In this document: one piece after another, positions 13,501 to 25,800 of the stretch
How the letters are laid out: every line of letters begins with the position of its first letter
How positions within the stretch are numbered: the stretch's first letter is position 1
Assembly (NCBI GenBank): GCA_030248135.1
Contig: JASANC010005175.1
Span: 1 to 64,000 of the forward strand
From: Theristus sp. LFF4_11
Lineage: Eukaryota; Nematoda; Chromadorea; Monhysterida; Xyalidae
DNA length: 64,000 bases
Direction: 5' to 3'
Program-made: the position numbers and the translations under genes
Notes under the pieces: model-generated
The model's database searches: none
The model's input: only the letters and a program-made list of their open reading frames with translations
What the model was told of the DNA's origin: nothing

Positions 13501-16500
13501 AAATTGGTCCAGGAACGAAAAACAAGAAAAGGGTGTTTTCCAGGGTAATTCAATCCGCTGATCACGAATTTTGGGTTAGTTTTCTTACGTGAGCAACTTT
13601 AGATACTGAATCGTGACGATTTCGGGCGAATCGGCCGTGGAAATTGGCGAAATCGGTCCAGAAATGAAAAACGAGAAAACGGTTTTTCCAGGGTAATTCA
13701 ATGTGCTGATCACGGATTTTGGGTTAGTTTTCTTGTATGAGCAACTCTAGATACTGAATCGTGACGATTTATGGTGAATCGGCCGTGGAATTTAGCGAAA
13801 CCGGTCCAGAAATGAAAAACAAGAAAACGGTGTTTTCCATGGTAATTCATTACGCCGATCACGGCTTTTGGGTCAGTTTTTCTTTTGTGAGCGATTCTAG
13901 GTACTGAATCGTGACGATTTTGGGGAATCGGCCGTAGAAATGGCATAGGAGAAATCGGCCTAAAAAACGAAAAATGAAAAACCTGAGTTGTCCGGGGTTT
14001 AGAAGAATGTGTGACCAACGAATTGTGATTTTGGTCCGACCTTCGGGGCTTATGTAAAAGTCAGAATATTATCTAAAAATGCGTGAGACGCATATAAAAG
14101 GAGGAATATGGCCTTGTGTAAGCAGTGAAAGACTTGGCTCGACAACGCTTTTCAAGTCTCTGATGTGGTACACACGGATACAAGTACATAAGGGTCATAT
14201 TTTTGCGCCGCGTTTGTTTGTTTTTTTTGAAGCACGCCCCCCACCGATTCCGGAAACCCGAAGGTACCAAACTCCGGTGGGATTGGGGAATGGACGGCTC
14301 ACCATCCCGTGGAACCAATACCCTCGGCATGTGAGGGGGGCAGCCTCTAAGCCCCGCTCTGTCCTGGGGGCACCAGTGATCTTAGCCCGATTTCGGTTTC
14401 GGTGGCCTGCGGTCGCTATATCCCCGGAGGCCAGCGAATCCGAAAGTTTTCGGTTTCGTTTTCGTTTTGCTGAAAAGCGTAAAACTTTGAAGTAATTTTT
14501 TTATTGTTCTCTTCGATTTAATCTAAAATCACGCCATGTGCGAAATTCTGTAAATTCTGTGCAAAAACAGAAAAATTAGAGATTGCAAAACGTTGTTGCA
14601 TGTAGCTTTTTCGTTGTTGTTAACGTACGCACCGCTGTGTACACACCAGCACCAGTGACAAAAAGGAGTTGTCTTCCGTTGATTTTCACCTTTTTTACCG
14701 GTGTCACCTTCAACTAGTGTGGCAGGATAAACCGTCTGTCCCGTGAGTCATTGCCTTTGCCACCGGAGACCTTGCGTTCCGCAATGCTTCTGCGATACAA
14801 TTTGTCCTGAACAAACCAGTGTCAGCGAGCTAATGTCTGATTGTTATTTTAGTAGTTTTAGTGGTCGCTAAATGCCCGAAATCCGCAAATGTGAAAGGTC
14901 ATTTGTCTACAATACAAAGCACGAGGGTTGCCATGTGCAACCGAAATCATAAATAAACGGCGCAAAAATATGACTCTTATGTACTTGTATCCGTGTGTAC
15001 CACATCAGAGACTTGAAAAGCGTTGTCGAGCCAAGTCTTTCACTGCTTACACAAGGCCATATTCCTCCTTTTATATGCGTCTCACGCATTTTTAGATAAT
15101 ATGCGTATGTCCGTACCGTACATGCATATGTCCGTACCGTACATGCATATGTCCGTACCGTACATGCATATGTCTGTACCGTACATGCGTATGTCCGTAC
15201 CGTACATGCATATGTCTGTACCGTACATGCGTATGTCCGTACCGTACATGCGTATGTCTGTACCGTACATGCGTATGTCCGTACCGTACATGCGTATGTC
15301 CGTACCGTACATGCATATGTCTGTACCGTACATGCGTATGTCCGTACCGTACATGCGTATGTCTGTACCGTACATGCGTATGTCCGTACCGTACATGCGT
15401 ATGTCCGTACCGTACATGCCTATGTCCGTACCGTACATGCGTATGTCCGTACCGTACATGCGTATGTCCGTACCGTACATGCGTATGTCCGTAGTGTGCA
15501 TGCGTATGTTCGGACACCCACCGACAAGCGAAACTGTGTGAATCCGTCGATAGCGCAAACCGAACAGTCGCACAAGTCTTTATGCACACGATACGTGGCC
15601 ACAAACCTGGCCTAAGCATGACCCAGTAAGATGATCTCCTTTCGTATAACGTAGCCTGTTCTGTTGCGCGGTAGCCGATGAATCGGTGAACTAATTTGCG
15701 TTTTCTTTATTGCGGCTTGTACGGTGTTCTGTAACGCAATTTTGTTGCACAACCACAGGGAAAAGAACGATCCAAATGTACTTCACTATGTACATATTTC
15801 ATACATAGCAGGAAGCTCCCATATTTGTTTAGGTATGTACATAGTTTGACCATAGCACCTTAATTATGCATACATAACTAACAACAGACATAATTAGATA
15901 CATACCTGTTTGTCTTGCCCCCTTAAGAGAGCGTGTATCTGCATGCGTGTGAGGGGTTTCCATAATTGCAAACATATTTATTGCATACTTAGTCATAATT
16001 GTCTGACTGCGCCATAATCGCATATATGTGATACATACCCTATACCTCGATGGCTCAGTTATGTTACGCCACTATGGTACATACCATATACGTCGATGAG
16101 CCAATTATGTGTGCCACTATGGTACATTTGGGGTACATTTGGAGTACATACGTGTGTACATTTGGCGTACATTTGGATAGTTCTTTTCCCTGTGAACTCA
16201 AGCGGACTTGTTGACACAAAACTTGCGAATTGCTCGTACTAAAACGGGCACACACAATTTCAGGGGCATCGAACTGTTGCTCAATGAAGTGTTTGTTTCG
16301 ACGAAAGGCGATCGCCCAGAAGCATCGGACGCTACGATATTTATGGGCCAAGGATAGTAAGTCGCACAGACACACACAGCACGCTACAATAGATGTCCTG
16401 CAGCGAGTCCGTGTTCTGTTTGCCGTGTCCTGGTCTCGGACAATAGAAGCAGACACAACAAGCTGAGGATAGTCGTCTCCACTACTCCACGGTTGTGTAT

Positions 16501-19500
16501 TGTGGTGGACACACGGTGACGAACATCGACAGGGACACCCCAGACACATTTTTTGTGTAGCCGTCAGCACTTTAGCGTTTAGCCTGACTTCACACACCAG
16601 TGATGCTGAGCTGAGTGACCCCAAATTTCTAGCAAAGTACAGAGCCCACGAAAAGTGGTAGAACGGGACCCGGGCTAGGAAAGCGACAATATACATTCGT
16701 CACTATTGTGGGTGATTGATTCGCCGACCAAACCTGAATCCCGGTTCGTTCTAGCTACTTTTATTCATCAAGTCGAGGGCGTTTATTCTGCCTAAAAAGT
16801 AACAGGTTTCAAGAAATATACGGTACTGCACAAACATAGCTACACAGCGTTGTGTGGGGTGATTGAATTGTGTGCGTGTGCGCCGTTTGCTGCAGCGGCC
16901 GAGCGAGTCCCATTTGCAGCTACGACGACGCCGTCAACTGCTGCGCGGAGCCGTTCTCGCTCGCGGCGAAACTTCGCCAAAAGTCGGCCGTCTACGCGTT
17001 GGCGTACGGCCCGTGGATACGATGGGCGAATCTGAAGAATCTCACCGGCGGCGACCAGACGAAAGTTCACGAATTGGCCGACTATCTGACGGTGGCGCAG
17101 CGCATCGGCGACCGCTTCATGAGTCAACCCGGCTGCAAGAAACATCCGATTCGTGAGTCAATTACAATTTGTTTTTGCGAAATTCGTGTACTTTTTTGGT
17201 ACAAATCATGGGGTGTGTTTGATTCAACTGAACCATAATATATACAGTCGACCTTCAAATCATAGGCAATCATAGCTTATTGGTGAGTGATCACGATGCA
17301 TGCGTTCTGTTATTTGTTAGGCATTGTTATTGAGAGGTCGAGTCTGTTCTGAACAGAAAGCAATGCATCACATGATCACCAACCAATCAGCTGATTGCCT
17401 ATAATTTAGAACTACTGTAGACTGTGTCATTCCAAACATACAATTCGGTTTTCTTACTGAAATACAAAGTTTTGCTAAATGCGCTGCTCTGCACCATGCG
17501 AAAAAAAGTAAATGGTTAAAATTAAACAAACCTGCTTCACTCTCGATGTGCGAGAAACTGGGTGCACATTGTTCATTGGTCCTTTTTTCAGCTCCTTGCG
17601 ACAAGAAGCTTGATGCCGTGTTTATTTTGGACGGCTCCGGCAGCATTGGTCTTCAGCACTTCAACGACGTCAGTTCAGTTTTGTTGACACACAGTTGTCA
17701 TGAATTGCAAAAACCGTTTCTTTCACACTTTTATAAAGTGCAACAACATCAATGCGTTAGCACGCGGGCGTAGGGAAACGTGTTTCACAGATGATTGCGC
17801 GGCAGTTCAGATTGGTCGGTCCGTCGTGATTAGGATTCGGATTTTTTAGTTTTTTTAGCTATGCGGCTTTTGCCAGAGCGCGTGAAACATTTGTGCCTGC
17901 AAACTTTCTGAAACGATACAGTTTTTCGTATTTACCGCGCATCAATTTTCAAACTAATCCTCGTCATTCGCTTGTTTTTTACTCGCAGTGGTAAAAAACA
18001 TTCAAGATTTCATGACAGTTTATGGTATAGCAAGTTGATTGGTTGGTTGATTAACTGATTGACCAATTTTTTACGATCACGGGAATCAAAAAGCCTCGAC
18101 AACTATATCTTTGTGAAACCTTAGTTCCGTAAATCCGTAAATCCGTAGTCAACATGTGTCATGTGTTCAAATGCGCAACCACGACAAAACTGCACGATAC
18201 AAATTGTACCGCAAATCGTGATTCATTGTGGTCGGATTATTGCAGGTGAAAATGCAGGATTATTGTAGGTGAAAGCGTTTGCGATTCAAATCATCGAGCA
18301 AATGCGCGTCGCACCCGACGGCGTTCAGATCGGTTTGATCGTGTTCAGTACCGACGACACTGCGATCCCGTTGAATCGTTACACCACGAATGATGCCATT
18401 GTGAACGCCATCAAGAACGCCGAATACCCGGGTGGCATAACGAACACTGAAAAGTCGGCGGCGTTTTTTCCACGTTGAGAAATATTCTGGTCAACAGATT
18501 TTTTTGGCGTGAACATTTTTGATCGACGTTTTGGCTTCATTGTGGCTGAAATAACTAGAAATAGTGATATGGTAAAAAAAGGTTAATCGTAAAAATGACA
18601 GAAATAGTGACGAAAATGTTTCACCGTGTCAGTGTCTTTGTTACACTTTTTAACTGCTTTTTCATCCGGGCCAGGGCTCTTGGCGTGGTCGAGAATTGGT
18701 TGAGTGAACACGACGGCGGTATGCGCTCGGGTGTCTCAAAGGCGGTCATTCTTTTCTCTGACGGAAAGTAAGTTTTTCTTTTATTGATTTCGTTTGAATG
18801 CCGCAATTGCTCAGCTACAGTACAGTACTGTACACTAGGTACAGTATTTATTGTGCAAAGGTTTTTGAGAAAAATGAAGTGTGCTCCCCTGGTGTAATGG
18901 TTTGTTCGCACTAAGGACGTTTGACCTCCACGCTCCGAGTCCCCGGCCTCGAGCGCCGATGTGGCGATCTGCACGCTCGGATCTACTGTCGTCGAGACTG
19001 AGTTAAAGGAAATTGGCAAGTTAATTAATTAGGGTTCTGTTGCAATATGCGTGAGTGCGTTGTGTTTGTGTTGCTCAACTTCAATCCGCAATTCTTTCTC
19101 TTTTCTCGTTTATTCGACGTTGGCCAACTCTTTTCCAAAACAGTTATTCGATTAGTTCAGAAGAGAGGATAAAACCAGCACGGCAAAGTAAAACAACAGA
19201 GTGGCCCAGATAACAACGAAAACAATGCCTTTATACGCAACGATAACCAATGAAAAGAAAGTAGTTGACCCAATGCCAAGAAAGTAGCTTAGGCATTCAC
19301 ACGCACTCGACCATGCGCCACATCAGCAGCACAGACTACGGTAGCACGGGTAGGAGTGAGGTTATAATAGGACATTACAGTATCCCCCTCCTATTCGGAG
19401 TGCCCTCACGACGACCTGTGCCCCCCGACACCATGCGGCGGAACTGCACATCGCCTCCGACCTGCAAACGCGTCTCTACTTAGTCAACACTTGCAACTAC

Positions 19501-19810
19501 ACAACAAAACAATTACAAAAACACTTTACATTCGAATTACAAAGTACAAACTTATTCAACTTACAAAGAAAAAAAAAAAAAAAAAAAACAATAAGAAAAA
19601 TGAAAAAAAAAATTTTACTAAATATTACTCCTGAAATTTTTTCCAAAAAAAAAAAAAAAAAAAAAAAAATTTTTTCAAAAAATGTTTTCTTAAAAAAAAA
19701 AAAAAAAATTTTTTTTTTGGGAAAAAAAAAAAGAAAAGGGGGGGGGGGGTGGGGGAAAAAAAAAAAAAAATAAAAAAAAAAAAAAAAAAAAAAAACAAAA
19801 GGGGAAAAAG

Positions 19811-19867
<57 letters not shown>

Positions 19868-22800
19868 CCCCCTAACAAAACAACGAAAATGAACAAATAC
19901 TTTAGGACGGTTAGCAGCAGAACCCAAACATACAAAGCAAAACTTCAAAATGGCCACTATAAAACCAAAAGTCTTCTTTAAACGTTAGACGAAACAAAAC
20001 ACACCTTTTTTTTCGACCAACTTGAACGTAACAGAAAACCCGAAATAAAAGCAAAACAGAGAACAACTTCTAGGCAACTTTTAAACATCCAATTTTCAAT
20101 AAAACAGCACTCGTAGTGGGTTACTCAAAAAGCACAAAATAAATGACAAACTTGACAAACTGGAAAACAACAAAACTGACAATCTGGGCCCACTCTAAAA
20201 ATAAAACAGTACACAAATTATCCTGGACACCTCTCAGCACCAAACTGAACAAACTGGAAAAACCCAAACAAACAAAACTATCCTGAATTTCTATTGGCTC
20301 GGAGTTCCAAACGAAAAATCCAAAAGGAAACCAAACGAAACCAAATTTTTGCCAAGCTAAACAAACTGCAGAAAACAAGTAAACTAGACTTCTACCCCTG
20401 AGCCAAACCAATCACAACCATCACTACTGCTTGCCTCCACGATCGTGTTCGCCTCGGCCACGTGAACGATTCGTTTCTCGACGCGCTGCCGCAGCCAATT
20501 CCTCTCGAACATCGCCCAGATAGAAATCGTACGTTGACGTGTGCAGCTGTCGCCATCCCTCTCGATAACGCTCCAACGCTGCCAATTGCAACTCGCGTTT
20601 TCGTTCCAGGGCCGCCGCTTTCTCACGTCCTCGCAATCCCGATGGCGGTGTAGCAGCATCCCAAGCTTCCTCCAGTTGTCGCTCCAACGCTTCTTCTTCT
20701 CCTGGCAACGGGCATCGCTGGGGTCCATGACGCGGTCGACAACACGTCACACACAGCCCTTGCGCCTCCATGCGCTCTCGCAATCCTCCACTCGAACTCG
20801 AATGGTCCTCCATGACCTTCTGTCGCACAGATCCATCTATGGCCTCCTGTTGCACCGATCCATTCGTAGCTCCCGATCCATCAGCAACCATCGTCGTACT
20901 GCGATAAAGTCCCGGGCGCAATATAGCCGAATATGCAGACAGATACTGCTCCAGACGACTCGACTGATACGGCGATCGCACCGGTCGCATTTGGGCACGC
21001 AACACATCCGCCGGGTCTCCCTCCGGTGGTCTTTCAGCCTCGCCACGCTTCGACGCTTCACACTGCTTGATGTAATGCCACAGACTGTTATGCAAATCTT
21101 GAATCCACCAGTTCATCTGCCGACAAAACACCCAGTCTCCATCCAAACGCGGAACGAACGCTTCTCCAGCTCTATTCATCACAGGAATTGACAGACGCGT
21201 TGAACGATCGCGATACGCACCGAAATACTCTTGATCCCACAGGAACGTGTCGCACTCCGACGGCTCACAGTTTTGCAGATGGACTCGCAAATGCCAACGG
21301 CACCACTTGAACACATCGAATCCTTGCGGGTCATGCTGAATCACCCGCTCAGGCTGATCGTGTTTCAGCGCATCCAGTCGCAACGGACCAACTCCTGCGT
21401 ATGCCGTAGCACTGTTCACCGCATCTCGCATCTCTTGCGTGACTGACAGAGTTGACATGTTCTTCCAACGGTATTGCGGCAAGATCACTTCTGCTTGCGT
21501 CTGTCCCACCGTCAATCGACCACCTGGTAGAATAGTCGTTTCCGCGCGCATCACCAAGAAACCATGCGTCTTGCTGCGATTGTCCTCATCGACCGGGTAC
21601 ATCGGATCTGGGAACTTCAGCCACTCTCCATATTTGTTCGTCGTAATCGCCCATTCGCTTTCGTTACCAGTCGGCAACGTCTCGATCGGCACATTTCCAA
21701 ACGCTCCAATGACTCCGTGCGCGTAGAAGATCTTGTCGTGCATTCGATCATCGTCAGCATGCGGAAGAGCGCACCAATACGTTCCCATCGCCACTCGATA
21801 CTGCTCCGGCAAGAACAACGCCTCCATGCGCTTGAGTTCCTGCATGCGACAACGTAACTCGTGATGCCCACGATGCTTGCACACACCACACGCTCTTTTC
21901 CATCTGTTCGAGTCGTCAACAGCCACCATCATTCCAGTCGCTGTCAACCCCTCCATGGGCTTTGAATCAGCTGCTTCTTTTATCTCAGCGTCAATCGATC
22001 GATCCGTTTGCAGTGCGGCATTCCCCTTCTCGACTGCGTTTTCCTGCAACAATACGACAACCCTCTTTTCGATCCCTTCGAAGTCGTCAGTCAGTCAGCT
22101 CCAATCCTTTACGTTACGCCGTTGCTGTTACATCTTTTACTGTTGTACCATTAACTGTTGTCGGCTTTACGGCTGCAGTTGCGTAGCCTCCACCTTCCCT
22201 CCAAATGATGTCGACCCTTGACATCACAATCAATGCAGCTTGCAACTGCTGCTTTGTAGATCGAAAAAAAAACGAATCCAAACATCAAACATTCGAAATA
22301 ACGCTCCTTTGAAGTCGGCTGCCCTCCATGGCCAAGCGCTCTCACTCACTCCATTCGAATTGTCCGACAGCGGCAAGTCACACGACGGATGTCCAGCAGT
22401 CAGTACAGCTTCCAGCGGCGTCGCAACAGCGTCTCCCATTTGCTCCATCGTCACGTTTGCGCGCTGCTTTTTGTCAGTGTTCGCGCTGTCGCCGTTCACT
22501 GAAACAATTTCTGTCTCAGCTTCTTCGACACGATGTTTTTTCTGTTTGTTGCGGAGATTCAGTCGCTAACTGACGTTGAGGTTTACAATAAACCGCCCTA
22601 GGGTCTTCCAGACGTCAATTGCGGGTCCTGATTTGCGCAAACTCAGGTTTCATACACTGAGTGGAGTACTCCATCTCCCGTCAACAAATTATTCGTGTCC
22701 ATTTCACAGCAACAACTCCATCGGACCGACGAACACAGCACCACGTGACATTATCCAATGTTGAGTCGCATCACAGATGGCCAGTCTGCTACACACTCAA

Positions 22801-25800
22801 TCATTTGTCCAACAGAAAACGCCGCTGCTCCAATCCAATCCAGAACTGCACTGGAACACACTAACCATCGACATCCGGGAGCGATCGCTTTTCAAGCTCT
22901 TCATCGACGCGTTCACGCAGTCGACAATTTGCCCATCCGACTACTTCGCTCTCTTTTGGTGACTCAGCAACTGCCGTCGGATCGTCCTTCTTTGCTCCAG
23001 CTGCGCCGTTGGTCTTCTCATCCGAATTAAAGTCGTCGGCGCTTTTCGCTTGGTCCATTTCGGATTATTTCAATTTGTTTCTTTCAGAATGATTCAGTTA
23101 TCCAGTGAATCCAATCCTGAACAGAAGGAAACAAATGAAACTCTGTTGCAGCCGTACATCAAATAGAAGAACTGTTGAAACAAAACGAGATCCAGCGCAA
23201 TATAATGGATGAGATGAAGGTTTGCTGACATCGTCGATCTTTTATTGCTGACAACTTCTCCCTTCGAAGACATTTCCAAACGTCCACAGTCCAACGGAAT
23301 CGAATCAAAGCAACACATCATCACAGTAACGCAGTCGCTTCGTTTTTGCTCCCACTGCATCCAAGGCAATTTCACATTACTTGATCGTCGTGCCCAGAAG
23401 CTCTCCATAGCAACTGGCGTGTCACAAGGGCAAAATGTTGAAGCCAAGATGAATCCATTTGTCGTGAAATGATGCGTTGAAGCTGTTGTTTTTAACTGTT
23501 GTTTCGTATCAAGCAGCAAACAATATCGCCAAAAAATCAAACTGTTGGTGCCGATGAAACTGTTGGATCGATCGATGAAACAAAACTGTTGAACTGCAAA
23601 ACTTCTGCTGAACTGTTGCTTTGTTGTACTGTTGCTTTGATGCGCTGTTGCTCCATTGCACTGTTACTATCCAAACTGTAGAACTGTTGAAGCGAAGCAA
23701 AACAATCAAACTGTTGACGATCGTTATCGTTTGGTTCCTCCAGGTGCCAGGTTCAAACAAACAATGTTACGCCACTCTTGTTAGTTTCCGCCAACAGATC
23801 CTTCCTCGCATTTCCAATCAATCTCGACAACCGCACCGTGCCTCCATGCACTTCGCAGAACCACCAACAATCGAACGCGAACAGCAACACTCCATCCTTT
23901 TTCTCCGCTGCCATCTCGCCAAGCATCCACCGTCTGCAGCCCGTCGTGTTCCTTCGTCACTGCGATTCGATCTTGTCCACTTTGTCCGTCCGTTTTCGCT
24001 GTTGTCAATGTCACCGTCAGAACACAATCCATTTTGCGGTGGCACGTCGTCGAAATTCGGCCTCCTCGGCAACGATGATGACCACGGATCTCCATATCCT
24101 GCGTTGGCAGTTGCGACGTCGGACACAGATCTCCTTTCTCTACTGTACCTCTGCAACGCACATTCAGATGGTTCAGACTTCTGCTGGACTGTTCCACTGT
24201 TCCAATCGTCCATCTGGCTCCAATCGATAGCGTCCTGTTCCACACCAAACCACCAAAACGATCGTAGCACTCGATGTCTTTCCTCTCGATCTTTACATTG
24301 CCACAGCAGACTCATTCCAGCATTTCGCGTCAACAGCATCCGATGTCGATCTTCATTCGGCGTCCAGTAGTACAGCAGTCCATCCTTTACAAAGCAGTTG
24401 TCAAAGCCACGTCGCCAACGAAGTCCATCTGCATTCGTTCGATCTTTCGTTCCTCCTGTCTGCAACCATCTTTTCAGATTGCGCAGACTTCGCATTTTCT
24501 GACTTCTCCTAGCGTGTTGCTCATCCAACTGCATTTGCTTCTCGTCGTCCTGTGCCTTCGCATCCATGTCCGTCATCTCCGTCGTCGTCACCAAGCCAAC
24601 CGCCGCTCTGACACTGACGTTGTCGTCACCATCTTTTGTTCCTTCAAATCCGATCGATGGATAGCAGCCGTACTCGTCCGCCCACTTCTCCGTGCTGTAA
24701 CCATTCAACGCTGCATCAAACTGCAATTCGTCATGCTGCGCTGGATCCTCAATCGTCACTCGCCAACTCAAGTTGTCCACGATCTTTAAGTTACTCGACC
24801 TCAAATCGTTCTTCGCCCATTCCTCCAAGTAGTCGAGCACTTGTTCCAATCGTTGCGAATCGCGACACGCTAGCCTGATCTGTTGGTGCTCCACTGGCAT
24901 CGGCAATCGGTAACCCAGATCTTGTTCCTCCACAAGCGCCACTCTTGGTCCCAGCCTCGCCAAATACGACAGCCAGTCCCTAGTGTTCGCAATGCCGAGC
25001 AGCTTCTGCGCCATCACTTCCTTTAGATGTTCTTCACCCATCACTAGGATGACCTCCATGTCCTTCAGCACGCTGCTCCAGGCCTCCATGCCCCATCGTA
25101 CAGCAATGCATTTCTTTTCCCATTGATCTAGCTGCGTTTCCCTTTTCGTCAATTGTCGCGAGCGAGCTGATATCAGATCCAGTCCATTTCCGTTGAATTG
25201 TTCCAGTCTGACGGATACATCGTTGTCGTGCACGAACGCTCGAATCAAACACGGCTCCATTCTGTCCAGCGTACCACAATGATTGACCGAATTCACCGTT
25301 CCTTTCAGATCCACGAACGCTTCTTGCTCTTCGTCTTTCCATTCGAAGTTTCCGTCGCTCTGCGTCTTGTCGAACAGCGGCTTCACTATTTCGGCGTAGT
25401 CTGGAATCACATGGCAGTAAACCGAGCACTGCGCGACGAACGCGATCAACTCCTCCTTTTTCGCAGGTGTCGGCCAATCCTGAATCTGTCGCACCGTTTC
25501 CGGATCCGTGAACATGCCTTTCTGATTCACCAGATATCCATCCATTCGAACTTCATCCTTGAACAGCTGACACTTCTTCGTATCCACGAACAGTCCAACG
25601 TCCTTCATTCGGCCAAACACTTTCTGCAGCACTTCTTTGTGTCGCTCAAACGTGCTCGTCGAAACGATGATCCGGTCGACGTCAATCATCGCATCGTCGT
25701 TCACTCCATTCACCACATGCTCCATCAACCGCGCCACTGCTTCCTCGCTGTTCTGCAACGTCCACTTCAGTCGTCCATGCTGGAACTCGATGCCATTCGG

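Noticed and set aside
16064..16696. 210-codon minus-strand frame
   Set aside because: No recognisable domain, compositionally odd, and inside an intron with short repeats.
19625..19957. Phe-rich frames on the minus strand
   Set aside because: Translation of the homopolymer tract.
23781..24248. Overlapping minus-strand frame considered as a frameshifted integrase
   Set aside because: I could not place an integrase catalytic triad or the zinc-binding residues in either frame with confidence.
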